This document shows, in pieces, positions 1-9,700 of a stretch of DNA of 64,000 bases. The position numbers and the translations under genes are program-made. The number at the start of each line of letters is the position of its first letter. Positions within the stretch are counted from its first letter, which is position 1. The notes beneath the pieces are model-generated. The model saw only the letters and a program-made list of their open reading frames with translations, did no database searches and was not told the origin of the DNA. Origin of the DNA: Candidatus Latescibacterota bacterium (GTDB lineage Bacteria; Latescibacterota; UBA2968; UBA8231); contig JAJEGS010000016.1 in the NCBI GenBank assembly GCA_022819745.1, positions 1 to 64,000 of the forward strand, written 5' to 3'.

Positions 1-97
1 AGCGAGCCACTTCGTTGACCCCTTTGCCTTCATCAAGCAACGCAGCCGCCCATTGACGACGATATTCTAGCCGATCGGCACTACCTTTAGGTCGCAT
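1..97 (-). pseudogene. IS630-like transposase, N-terminal fragment (runs off the window)
   Basis: On the minus strand an ATG at 97 opens a frame that runs off the left edge, beginning MRPKGSADRLEYRRQWAAAL. The sequence continues LLDEGKGVNEVAR, which looks like the first helix-turn-helix of IS630-family transposases or other winged-helix DNA-binding domains: a helix rich in R/W/A, then a turn of the type G.gv.evAr. Only 32 codons are visible, so it cannot be told whether the gene is intact outside the window. It lies directly beside a broken restriction-modification gene, so insertion of this element is a plausible cause of that damage. An ordinary helix-turn-helix regulator cannot be excluded. 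Confidence 0.55.
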
Positions 98-126
98 ATA
101 AATAAATATAAACTATTCCTTTAAAA

Positions 127-915
127 ATGCAGAGGTCAATAAACGTATTCCATCGACAAAAGCAGGGATTAGCTAAAGAAATAGCCTTGGGGCTAGCCGT
201 CTATTTAAATTGCACCCTAGTCGATAAATACTTCCGCCAATTTAATGGCCATACACAAGTCAATTCTGCAGATCTCAGGACAATTCATTATCCAAGCCTA
301 GAGACCTTAGCCAAATTTGGTTCTCTGGCCAAAGATAAAATTCCGCTACAAAAGGATATCGATTATCTGATCAACCAGGAAGTCAGTAGAATGGGAAAGA
401 AATCCATGATTGATCCAATCCAAGCTCAACAGAAAATAGATGAGGCACTAAACCTCTTGATAAACTTCGGCCTCCCTAGAGGCCAGCAAAATGAACGTTC
501 CGCACTGACACTGCTTGCCATTTTGAACCTCAAACCAGATGGAAGCTGGCAAGAACTAGAACAACCGCTGATGGGTATCACCCCTATCATGGAATTTTGC
601 CGGGCTTTTTACGGCAAAGAATACGCGCCCAATACTCGCGAAACTTTCCGCCGTCAAACCATGCACCAATTTGTCGAAGCGGGCATCGCACTGTATAACC
701 CAGACGAACCAGATCGTCCCGTAAATAGTCCCAAAGCATGTTATCAGATCAGTCCGGAAACTTTTGCAGTCATTCTTACCTATGGCACGGACCAGTGGGA
801 CCAAACTCTTTCTTCATACTTAGAAGAGCGAGAAACCTTAGCTCAACTTCATGAGATGCAGCGAAAAATGCAGATGATCCCCGTAGAAGTTGAAGAAGGC
901 TACGAGATTGCCTGA
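127..915 (+). pseudogene. Relic: DNA methyltransferase C-terminus fused to PstI/BsuBI-type endonuclease N-terminal domain
   Basis: Residues 1-65 (INVFHR...GLAKEIALGLAVYLN..LVDKYFRQFNGHTQVN..DLR) resemble the extreme C-terminus of the N6-adenine methyltransferases of PstI/BsuBI systems. Residues about 80-255 (GLPRGQQNERSALTLLAILN, then YAPNTRETFRRQTMHQFV and RPVNSPKACYQI) resemble the helix-turn-helix N-terminal domain of BsuBI/PstI restriction endonucleases. The two normally belong to separate adjacent proteins. The frame stops at 915, at the point where the endonuclease catalytic domain should start, and the methyltransferase part begins just after an in-frame stop at 109. It is therefore truncated at both ends and should have neither methylating nor cutting activity. 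It looks more A+T-rich than the genes to its right, consistent with horizontal transfer. Whether it is still translated, for instance as a DNA-binding protein, is unknown. Confidence 0.75.
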
Positions 916-982
916 AATCTCGCGGCTAGTGACATCGCCACTTCCACGCCGTAATCCTCGAAACAAAACGAAAGGATCAGCT

Positions 983-1963
983 ATGAAAATCGCTTTGGCA
1001 CTCGGACCAGACGCCAGCGCCGTATCGACTTTCGGTACCCAGTGTGGCGTCGAGCACGCCGTCGGCACCTTCGGCCTCGCGCCGATACCAGATAAACCAA
1101 TCGACGACGAAGCACAGCCGTTCAGCCGCCAGTCCCTAGCCCGCTTCAAGGCGCAATACGAGCAAAACGGCTATCAGCTAGCGGTCATTGAAAGCCGTCC
1201 ACCCATGGAAAAGATCAAGCTGGCCCAGCCGGGGCGCGACGAAGAGATCGCCGTCGTTTGCGAGTTCATCCGCAACATGGGGGCAGTCGGCATCCCAGTG
1301 TGGTGCCCTGCGTGGATGCCGATCCTCTTCGTGATTCGCACGTCAGCCGAAATCCCGACGCGCGGCGGCGCCAAGGTGACCGGCTTCGACCTCGAAGAAT
1401 TCAACAAGACCCATCCCGCCGGCGAGCACGGCGAAGTCACCGAGGAGGACCAGTGGGACAACCTGAAATACTTCCTCGAGCGCGTTGTCCCAGTCGCCGA
1501 AGAAGCGGGAGTCAAGCTCGCCATGCATCCCGACGACCCGCCCCTGTCGCCGATCCAGGGCATCGCCCGCATCATCAGCAGCGTGGAGAACTACCAAAAG
1601 ATGGTCGATCTCGTTCCCAGCCCGGCAAACGGCATCGGCCTCTGTCAGGGCAACTTCGGCCTGATGACCGACGATCTGCCGAGCGTCATTCGCCATTTCG
1701 GCGAGCAGAAGAAGATCCACTTCGTCCATTTCCGCGACATCAGGGGCACGCCGGAGAAGTTCGACGAGGCCTTCCACGACGACGGCAAGCACGACATGGC
1801 AGCCTGCGTCAGGGCCTATCGCGACACTGGGTACGAAGGGGTCGCGCGCCCCGACCATTTCCCGCAGTTAACCTACGAGGACTTCGTCGATGTACACTCG
1901 ATGGAGCGCCTCTATGCCATTGGCTATATGAGGGGCCTGATCGAGGCGGTGTACAGCGAATGA
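983..1963 (+). CDS. uxuA: Mannonate dehydratase (UxuA family)
   Basis: Predicted to dehydrate D-mannonate to 2-keto-3-deoxy-D-gluconate in the cytoplasm, a step of hexuronate catabolism. The protein has 326 residues, a little shorter than the Escherichia coli enzyme. UxuA-type metal-ligand segments are visible in order: a Cys in IGLCQGNFG, a His in HFVHFRDIRG and an Asp in ARPDHFPQ. The internal segment MHPDDPPLSPIQGIARI is typical of the family. I chose the ATG at 983, which has an AAAGGA site 8 bases upstream, over possible upstream starts that run into the relic before it. It is followed by an SDR epimerase and an amidohydrolase on the same strand with short gaps, so the three form a likely sugar-acid operon. 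A relative acting on another aldonate is possible, but the family call is strong. Confidence 0.9.
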   Translation: MKIALALGPDASAVSTFGTQCGVEHAVGTFGLAPIPDKPIDDEAQPFSRQSLARFKAQYEQNGYQLAVIESRPPMEKIKLAQPGRDEEIAVVCEFIRNMGAVGIPVWCPAWMPILFVIRTSAEIPTRGGAKVTGFDLEEFNKTHPAGEHGEVTEEDQWDNLKYFLERVVPVAEEAGVKLAMHPDDPPLSPIQGIARIISSVENYQKMVDLVPSPANGIGLCQGNFGLMTDDLPSVIRHFGEQKKIHFVHFRDIRGTPEKFDEAFHDDGKHDMAACVRAYRDTGYEGVARPDHFPQLTYEDFVDVHSMERLYAIGYMRGLIEAVYSE

Positions 1964-2009
1964 CTGCGAAGTTACTCGTCCACCGGTCGCAGACTCAGGA
2001 GTATTGCTT

Positions 2010-2753
2010 GTGAAAGTAGCCATCATGGGTGCCGCCGGATGGGTCGGCCGGGCCGTGCTGGAAAACTTCGCCGGTCGCCACCAAGTGCGCGCCTTCGATT
2101 ACAGTCCCGAAGCTTGGGCGACGTATCACCGATTCGACGGCGACTGGGAGGGAGAAAAGCACTACGGGGACATCGCCGACTTCCACGCCGTCCACAGGAC
2201 CTTGGAAGGCATGGACGGCGTCGTCCATCTCGCCGCTTACTTTGGCTACGAAAACCCACCCGAGGACGATGTGAACCCCTTTCTCATCAACCTCAAGGGG
2301 ATGTGGAACGTCTTAGAGTCGGCCCGTCGCCACGAACTCAAACGAGTAGTGCACATGGGTTCCTGCGTCGTGCAACATCCAGACGGCCTTTTCCTGTCTT
2401 CGGATGTCCGCAGCAAGGAAGGAAGCCCATACGGCATCTCAAAGCGTCTGCAGGAGGAAATGTGCCGCCAGTTCCACGACGCCTACGGCTTGCGGATCAT
2501 TGTTTTCCGGCCCTGTAGCATTGGAGACAGCAGGCTCGGCATCAGCCGAGATGGCAACCCCGCCCGCGGCGGCGTTAGCTGGGTCTGCCGGCACGATTTG
2601 GCGGAAGCCTGCCACCTAGCCCTCACATCCGAGACCATTGATTTCGACATCATGCACACGGCCAGCCACCCGGACGCGGATAAGTACTGCAACGTCGCCC
2701 GGTCCCGTGAGCTACTAGGTCTGGAATACAAAGGACACTTCCCCGGCGACTGA
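2010..2753 (+). CDS. NAD(P)-dependent epimerase/dehydratase (extended SDR family)
   Basis: Sugar-nucleotide-epimerase-like oxidoreductase of 247 residues. The Rossmann motif GAAGWVG lies within the first 15 residues, DGVVHLAAYFGYENP marks strand 4, and the catalytic YxxxK appears as SPYGISKRLQEE. Start choice: GGAG at 1998-2001 is too close to a TTG at 2004 but well placed for the GTG at 2010. It lacks the long C-terminal substrate domain of UDP-sugar epimerases, so uronate dehydrogenase-like or small-sugar dehydrogenase activity is more likely. Its position 46 bases after mannonate dehydratase and 41 bases before an amidohydrolase supports a role in sugar-acid breakdown. The substrate is not readable from the sequence. 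Confidence 0.8.
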   Translation: MKVAIMGAAGWVGRAVLENFAGRHQVRAFDYSPEAWATYHRFDGDWEGEKHYGDIADFHAVHRTLEGMDGVVHLAAYFGYENPPEDDVNPFLINLKGMWNVLESARRHELKRVVHMGSCVVQHPDGLFLSSDVRSKEGSPYGISKRLQEEMCRQFHDAYGLRIIVFRPCSIGDSRLGISRDGNPARGGVSWVCRHDLAEACHLALTSETIDFDIMHTASHPDADKYCNVARSRELLGLEYKGHFPGD

Positions 2754-2794
2754 CAGCATTATTTTCCCCCTCCAGCAATCCCAAAAGGAGCACC

Positions 2795-3940
2795 ATGCCC
2801 CCCCACTACGACGTCCTGCTCAAAAACGGCCACCTCATTGACCCCAAAAACGGCCTTGACGGCCCGGCCGACCTCGCTGTCAAAGACGGCAAAATTGCCG
2901 CTGTGGCACCACAATTGCCCGGCACTGCGGAACGACAAGCCGATGTCGCCGGCCTCTACGTCACCCCCGGCCTCATCGACATCCACCTGCACGTGTACGG
3001 CGGCTTTAATGCTTGGCTCTTCCCCGACCCCCACAACCTGCCGCACGGGGTCACCACCTGCGTCGATACGGGCGGCGCTGGATACAAGGATATTGCGGAT
3101 TTCAAAGAGACCATCATGGACCAGTCCATCACCCGCGTCCTCGCCTTTGTCAACATCGTCGGCGCTGGCATGACCGGTCCGCCTGAACAGGACACCACCG
3201 ATATGGACCCCATCCCCTGCGCTGCCGCGGTCGAGCGCTACCCCGATCACATCGTCGGGGTCAAATCGGCCCATTTTGGCGGGCCGGGTTGGGAATCAAC
3301 TGGCGGAGCCATCGAGGCGGCGCGGCGGGCCGGCAGCATTGTCATGGTCGATTTCTCGCCCAAACCCACCCGCACGTATCCCGAGTTACTCGCCCGCTAT
3401 AGCCCCGGCGACATCCACACCCACTGCTACTCCATGCGCACGCCCATGCTCGACGACAACGACCGCATTTTCGATTTCGTCTGGCAAGCCCGCGAGCGCG
3501 GCGTGATTTTCGACTTGGGCCATGGCAACGCCTCCTTCCGCTTCCACATTGCCGTGCCAGCTATGGCCCAAGGCTTCCCGCCCGATACCATCAGCACCGA
3601 CCTGCATCGCCGTAGCCGCTTGCTGCCCAATGCCACCATGAATATCACCATGTCGAAAATGCTGGCCTTGGGGATGCCGCTGCAAGAGGTCATCTACCGC
3701 TCGACACAGCGACCAGCCGAAGTAATCCGCCGGCCCGAATTGGGTCACCTGAGCGTAGGTGCTGAAGCCGATGTCGCGGTGCTAGCCGTACACGAAGGCC
3801 GCTTCGGCTTTGTCGATGCCACCCGCAGCACCTTGCAAGGCAGCCAAAAAATAGAGGGCCGCATGACCCTGCGGGCCGGCGAAATTGTCTGGGATCAGGA
3901 CGGTTTGAGCTTGCCGTCGTGGGAGGAAGGGGCGCGCTAA
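2795..3940 (+). CDS. Amidohydrolase/deacetylase-family metallohydrolase
   Basis: Member of the amidohydrolase superfamily, related to dihydroorotase-like deacetylases, 381 residues. The first metal motif HxH is at residues 64-66 (GLIDIHLHVYGG), a likely carboxylated Lys lies in VGVKSAHFGG, and the late Asp is in ISTDLHRRS. The C-terminal half-sandwich is complete (GHLSVGAEADVAVLAV). The start follows an AAAGGAG site 8 bases upstream. It is the last gene of the likely operon with mannonate dehydratase and the SDR, and its end faces the end of the minus-strand surface operon across a perfect palindrome. In this family such enzymes often remove N-acetyl or cyclic amide groups; the actual substrate is unknown. 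Confidence 0.82.
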   Translation: MPPHYDVLLKNGHLIDPKNGLDGPADLAVKDGKIAAVAPQLPGTAERQADVAGLYVTPGLIDIHLHVYGGFNAWLFPDPHNLPHGVTTCVDTGGAGYKDIADFKETIMDQSITRVLAFVNIVGAGMTGPPEQDTTDMDPIPCAAAVERYPDHIVGVKSAHFGGPGWESTGGAIEAARRAGSIVMVDFSPKPTRTYPELLARYSPGDIHTHCYSMRTPMLDDNDRIFDFVWQARERGVIFDLGHGNASFRFHIAVPAMAQGFPPDTISTDLHRRSRLLPNATMNITMSKMLALGMPLQEVIYRSTQRPAEVIRRPELGHLSVGAEADVAVLAVHEGRFGFVDATRSTLQGSQKIEGRMTLRAGEIVWDQDGLSLPSWEEGAR

Positions 3941-3965
3941 AAACGGATCATCGTTCCGCCGCCTT

Positions 3966-3993
3966 GTAGGGGCGGTTCGCGAACCGCCCCTAC
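3966..3993. repeat. 28-bp perfect palindrome (REP-like, GTAG...CTAC)
   Basis: A perfect self-complementary sequence starting GTAGGGGCGG and ending CCGCCCCTAC, centred on TTCGCGAA. It sits in the 49-bp gap between two convergent genes, and its left arm, read on the minus strand, supplies the stop codon (TAG) of the minus-strand gene. A close relative lies at 56143-56172. It may act as a bidirectional terminator or be a dispersed repetitive extragenic palindrome. No U-rich tract follows, which favours the repeat reading. Confidence 0.85.
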
Positions 3994-6707
3994 TGCAACC
4001 CAGCGTAGAGAGTGACAAAACTCTGGGTAGCGGTGAGCGTCTCAGCCTCCGCAAAATCCTTGCGTTCCACCACAAAGCCAGCTAAGGCTTGGATCCGATA
4101 CCCCAGATAGGCCGACTCCGTTGCCAACTGGAAGGCCCAACTCAGCGAGTTGAAGTCCTCACTATCTCGGTCCAAATCGTTAAAAAAGGCGTACTCCACC
4201 CCAGCCTGCGCCCTAGTCGCCGACAAAAGCTGAGTCTCCAACAACACTGAAACCAACTCCAGCAGCGTCGTTTGCTTCTCCTGGTCAAACAGCGACCGAC
4301 TCTGTTGCACCCACTCGCTCTTCCAGCGCGGCTCCACAGTCACGCCCCACCAGCCGTAGCGGTAGCTCGCCTTATTGATCAAGCCAAAGAAAAAATCCGC
4401 CGGAGCCAAGTCGTGCTGTCGGCGCTGCTTCTCGTTCATCAACTGCCGGAAAAGCACCCAGTTGAGCTTGCTCATCACCTGTAGTTTTTCGCCGGTCAGA
4501 ATGTGCCCGACAAAGAGCTGATTGACCCACGTATCCCGCGCCAAAAGCGGATCGTCAAGATGCTCCAATTGACCGCCTCGCAAGGTGTTGTCCGGTCGCC
4601 ACTGCAAGAGCGGATTGGGAATGTCGTCCGCGACCAACTGGCTCATCTCAAACAGCCGCACTCGCCCCCAGCGCGGCCATACCCGCTCGTAGCCTACCTG
4701 CACGTACGTGCTGTGATTTTTGCGGTCGGCTGAGATCTGCGCCTCGCGCAAGGCCCCAGCTTTGAACTGCCAGTGCCGACCTAGCCCCACCCCGCCATAG
4801 ACATTGAAGCCGGCCTGATCGCGGCGATAGGGATAGTCCGGCTCGGTGTCGTTCTCGTACAGATCAACCCAGAAGTTGTGGTTCATGTCCACGCCAAAGA
4901 GGAACTCGGGCCGGTCCACTTGGAAGCGCAGAAAAGGCTCTTGGTAGTCGGGAATGGCATTGGCCTTGACGCGGTTGTCGTTCTGGTTGAAGTCGGGCAC
5001 CAAGTCGTTGTTGAGATCCCAACCGGGAAAGACCTGCCGGTCGTCAACTAGAAAATCGGCGCGGAAGGCATCGGGAAAGCGGTCTTGGTCGTCGTTGTCT
5101 TCGACCAGATCAAAGCGGTTGCCCTGCCGGGCGTAGTCGAGTCCAGTAGTAGTAGTGACAAAAGCCTGAGTGTTGTAGCGTGGATCAATGGAATACACCT
5201 CGCCGAAAAACAAAAATGGTGCCCAAGTTTTGCGCACATTGACCATCCAAGCCGGCGCACTGGGTTGACCTTTAATCCCGGCCGAGGCCGTGTGGGTTTC
5301 CTCGGCGACGTTGGGATATTGACGCCAACTCCAACTCAAGTCGTATTCGCCATACACGTCGAACCCGAGCAAGTCCTCCACCCGAAGCGTGCCGCCACCC
5401 ACCGTGGTAGCAGTGGGCAAGCCGTAGGCAAAACTGACCACGCCTAAATTGGAAATGTCCTGCACATTGCCCGCCGCCTGCGACACTAGCGTAAAAAAGG
5501 GATTTTCCGTCGGCGCAACGTCGAGCCGGGTAAATCCCTCTTCACCCAAGCCGCGCACCCCCTCGCCCGGATCGAGCAGCCCCAACTGGCGATCAGAACT
5601 CATCCAGACTTGATAGTCATTGGCCAACACCAGCCGGAATTCTACTGCGACAATCTCCGACTTGTCGGCCGCAGCCCGATTGACAAACGACGCACTGTCA
5701 AAGTCGTAGAGCAGGCTGATTTGCTCGTCGCCGTCCGCGCTAAGAAAACCCCGCCGCTCCAATCCTCCTTCAATCACCGGACCAAAGCGGATGTCCCGGC
5801 CCTGCTCCACCGTGCCGTCGCGATAGGTAATAATCACGTCCGAGGCGTCGGGGAAAAAGGCCGCACCGCCGCGGCCGTCCTCCGGCGAGTCGTCCTTCAA
5901 TAGAATCTCGATCTGCCCAACCGTCTGGTTCTGTTCGTTGGTCAAAGATCCTTTGTGCAAGGTCTCCACGAGTTGATCCGCCACACTATTGGTCTGGTGG
6001 GCACTGACCGCGTGCAACCCCACCTCGACAAAATCGCCCACTTGCGCTGCAAAACGGCCTCCCGCCAAAGACGTGGCGTCCGTAAAGGCCCGCTCCGTCT
6101 CCTGGATGGCCCTAGGCCCTGAGATCAGCGAATGCAGGAAGGTCATCTGATACTTGTCCGTGGCCAAATCCAGTTGGAATCCGTTCAAACGCGGCTTGGA
6201 AAAGGCCAGCGGCGTCAGGGTCGTGCGCAAATTGTTACTCACCGTCAGCGCATAGTGGTACTGACCCTTCCCGTCTCCGGCAATCACTAGTTGGTTAAAC
6301 CACCGCTCGAACACATTCGTCTTGAACAGAGTGCTCCCCGCCTCTTGGGGCCGCGTCTGCGCGGTGTTGAACACCAACCACCCTTGAGTCAAATAATTCC
6401 CATACAAGTCGTAGAAGTAATCCCCCTGCAGATCGACATCCACGTAGCGCCGGTACGGCAGCCGCGCCCGATTGGTGTACTGCCACTGCCGCCAGCGGTA
6501 TTCTTCGTATAGTTCCTGCGGCACGTACCAGCGCCGTACGGCCGGGTCCAGCGCGGCCAGATACACCTCCGGACTCAAGGTCATCAGCCGAGCTTCCGCG
6601 CCCTGCTGCAATCCCAGCCGCTTGCCGTACTCAACCTGAGCAGCGCTGTCGCCGACGACCGCAAGGACGAGCAGTAAGGCTAGTTTTTGTCTTGTCGATT
6701 TGCTCAT
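3990..6707 (-). CDS. Large secreted, outer-membrane-like protein with Asp/Asn-rich loops
   Basis: About 905 residues starting with a signal peptide (MSKSTRQKLALLLVLAVVGD, then SAAQ). I do not recognise a named family. The body is rich in aromatic residues and alternating polar/hydrophobic strands (for example YHYALTVSNNLRTT and YGGVGLGRHWQFKAGAL) and ends in an amphipathic strand, FVTLYAGLQ, as expected of an outer-membrane beta-barrel or beta-sandwich. Two stretches resemble calcium-binding loops: DLNNDLVPDFNQND and DMNHNFWVDLYENDTEPDYP. It lies immediately downstream of the 1045-residue discoidin/FlgD protein, whose stop codon overlaps an alternative TTG start at 6728. I preferred the ATG at 6707 because the signal peptide follows it directly. 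The two are almost certainly cotranscribed, so this protein may anchor or export its neighbour; that role is inference. Confidence 0.7.
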   Translation of the reverse strand: MSKSTRQKLALLLVLAVVGDSAAQVEYGKRLGLQQGAEARLMTLSPEVYLAALDPAVRRWYVPQELYEEYRWRQWQYTNRARLPYRRYVDVDLQGDYFYDLYGNYLTQGWLVFNTAQTRPQEAGSTLFKTNVFERWFNQLVIAGDGKGQYHYALTVSNNLRTTLTPLAFSKPRLNGFQLDLATDKYQMTFLHSLISGPRAIQETERAFTDATSLAGGRFAAQVGDFVEVGLHAVSAHQTNSVADQLVETLHKGSLTNEQNQTVGQIEILLKDDSPEDGRGGAAFFPDASDVIITYRDGTVEQGRDIRFGPVIEGGLERRGFLSADGDEQISLLYDFDSASFVNRAAADKSEIVAVEFRLVLANDYQVWMSSDRQLGLLDPGEGVRGLGEEGFTRLDVAPTENPFFTLVSQAAGNVQDISNLGVVSFAYGLPTATTVGGGTLRVEDLLGFDVYGEYDLSWSWRQYPNVAEETHTASAGIKGQPSAPAWMVNVRKTWAPFLFFGEVYSIDPRYNTQAFVTTTTGLDYARQGNRFDLVEDNDDQDRFPDAFRADFLVDDRQVFPGWDLNNDLVPDFNQNDNRVKANAIPDYQEPFLRFQVDRPEFLFGVDMNHNFWVDLYENDTEPDYPYRRDQAGFNVYGGVGLGRHWQFKAGALREAQISADRKNHSTYVQVGYERVWPRWGRVRLFEMSQLVADDIPNPLLQWRPDNTLRGGQLEHLDDPLLARDTWVNQLFVGHILTGEKLQVMSKLNWVLFRQLMNEKQRRQHDLAPADFFFGLINKASYRYGWWGVTVEPRWKSEWVQQSRSLFDQEKQTTLLELVSVLLETQLLSATRAQAGVEYAFFNDLDRDSEDFNSLSWAFQLATESAYLGYRIQALAGFVVERKDFAEAETLTATQSFVTLYAGLQ

Positions 6708-6724
6708 AGGACGACCACCGCGTC

Positions 6725-9700
6725 TCAATAGGCCACGGCGATGAGGTGAACCCGGATCTGTCCGTCAAAGGCCGTAGCATCCGCGTCCACCTCAATCTTG
6801 CACAAATACAAACCCGGCACCACGACCCGCCCATCCTCATCCCGTCCATCCCAGATAAACCGCTGCTGCCCGCCTGTGGCCAACGCCTCCAACTGCCTCA
6901 CTTGACGACCCGCCAGCGTATAGATCCGCACTGCCAACGATCTCTCCGCCTGCACCCGGAACAAGGAAAAGTCAATCTCAGCCACCTCGTTGACCCCATC
7001 GCCGTTGGGCGTAAAAGGATTTGGCGCGATCGCCACTTGGGCAATGGCCGCGTCGGTTCCCTGCGCACGAATGGCCAAGCTCTTTGCCGGACTCAGCCCA
7101 GTTACATCGCCGCCGTCAGCCGCCTGCCACGCGGTCGGAGGCTCGCTCTGCCGCACTGCAACGGCCAAGCGCGTCCCCTGCAAATAGACCCGCGAGGCAA
7201 AGCGCAGCCGCACCAATCGGCCCCGGTCCACCACCCAGCCTCGTTGCGCACCTAGCCCGTTGTAGCGACTCTGGTCGAGACTGTCGCCCACCGCGTCAAA
7301 CGGCACCTGATCGCCCAAGCCGACGACCTTGCGGAAGTAACGCACCGGCCCCTGCTCGACTGCCGATAGAGCCTCGTAGGTCTCCACGTCCACCTCGACC
7401 AGACCACCACTCTCCTCCCACCGGAAATAGCGCACCGCGCCCTGTTCGGCCTCGGGCAGGAGACTGTACGAGGTAAAGGTCAACAAATTGCGATCCAGCC
7501 CGGTGGGCACCTCGTCGCCGGGAGCCACCGCACGGTAGTACACCGGCGCGAGGATTTCGGAAGACGTGCCCTGCACAGCCTCGGGAAAACGCAGCCACAG
7601 CGAATCGCCTTCGGCGTACACGGCCAACTCGGCCCCCTGCGCGTCGAGCAGCCGACCGTCAGCACTCCGCGCAAAACGCTGAAACGGAGTCTCGGACGCC
7701 AACTCCGCTTCCGTGCCCAAGGCCACATCGACCAGCCGCAGGTCCAGCCCCGGCTCGGCGCGCACCCGCACTTCGTCGAAACCCAGGCTGCGCATACTAG
7801 CCGGTTGCGCTAAAAAGTCGGGCTGGACAAAAAGGGCAAATGTGTCGAGTACGCCCGCTTCCACTGCCGTCGGCCACACTTCAGCGCGCAACTGCTGCAC
7901 CACCGGCTGATGAAGACCCACTGAAATGCGATGCAGTGCTGGCACGTGCTGGCCACCGTCATTTTTGAGCCGCACCTGAAGCTGCATAAAGCGCCGCAGA
8001 CTCGGCGAACTTGCCAACTCCCCCGACTGCCGGTATTGCTGGCTCCAAGCGCTCCACCCCGGTCCTACTACCACCGTGGTATCCGAAGGCCCCTTGAGAA
8101 AACCGGCCAAAGTTCTGTATTCGTCCGCGGTCTTCTCATTGCCGGTTTTGTCGAAGTAGCGGATTTGCTGCAATAGTTGGTCGCCGGTGCGGGTGCGGAT
8201 TTCCACGTCCGTGCCCGGCGGCGTGTCGGCGTCCCAGTGGACCGCACCGAGAGCCACCAGCCCCGGCAACTCGATCAAGTCCGATTCCAACACGACCTCG
8301 GCTGGCGGACGGCTGGAAAACAGCATGATCTCGCTGATCGTCGACCAGAAGGCATTGACCAAAATCCCCTGCCCGGCTCCGCTTTCGGAGCGACCGCCGA
8401 CAAAACCCGGGGGAAAGTGGGCAAAAACGATCAAGTCGAGGAGCCGGACTTTGAGCGGCGGATCTTGGGGATCGACGATCGAACTGAAGCGGCCCGAGTC
8501 GCCGCGCGGCAGCGCTTCGGCCACGCTGTACTCGCGCTCCGGCGGACTGATGCGCTGCCATTTGAGGCCACCGCGGACATCGCGCCCACCAGCAGAAGCC
8601 CGCATGATATAGCCGCGCATACCCGACCCCGTAAGGCGCACCTGCTCCAGCCACACTGCACCGCCAATATCGACGGTCAGCACATTGCCGCCGGGATTGA
8701 GTGGATTGCGAGTTTGGTGGGAGTAATAGGTGGCGTCGTCCCCGTCAAATGCCGTCAGCGGATTCTTGCCCGGCGTAGTCAGCGCGAGCGAGCCGCCGTT
8801 TTTGACCAAGTTGATGCCGATATTGTCGCCCCATCCCCAAGCCTCGACCTCGGCCAGACGCGGCAATTCCCGGCGATAGTAGTCTCGCCGCCCCTGCCGC
8901 TCTTCAGCCAAAGCCTGATAGGTCGCTTCGTCCACCGGCTCCTCGCGCCCGGCCACATCCCGCGCAAAATAAACCACATCCCCCCGCTCGTCGGCCGACA
9001 ACCCCTCCCACGCCCCCTCGGTAATCTGTTCGGCCCGCCCGCCCCGCGTATCCGTGATCACAATGCGGATGGTCTCAATGCTCTTGCCCGTCCACTCGGG
9101 CGAGGGCTTTCTTGCTTCGATCAGCAGCCGATCGCTGACCACGCCGGAAGTTGGGGGTAGTTCAGGACTGGTATATTCGCTTTCAAAAATGTATTCGCGC
9201 TGCGTGGTACTGGGCGCGTCCTGCGGAATGAACAGTTGGAAGCCAATGCGGCTATTCGGCTCGTGCAACAGCGCACTCTGCCGGCGCGACAACAGCATGA
9301 TAAACTGCAAAAAGGGATCGCCGCGTTCTTCGCCGACAAACTGGAGCTTGAGCCGCTCCACGGGCACGGCTCGCCCCAGATCGACCTCAATCCACCACTT
9401 CTCAATAGGGTCGCGCGGATCCGGCTCCCAAAACGTGGTCGGATCGCCGTCGAGAATGCGGTCCGCTAGCTGCGGATTGGACCCCACCCGGCTAATCCCC
9501 GGCCGCACCCAGTAGTCGAAGACCAGTTCGTTGAGCGTATTGCGGATCGGCTCGCCAAACACATCGAACTGCATAGTGCTGTCGATAGTGCCAATGCGCG
9601 GGTCGTCCGTATTAATGGTTATCGGCCGTCTGAGCGTGCGATCCTCTAAGACATTGTACACCGTCCGCAACTGGCGCGTCCGCACAGACCCAGCCTCGTC

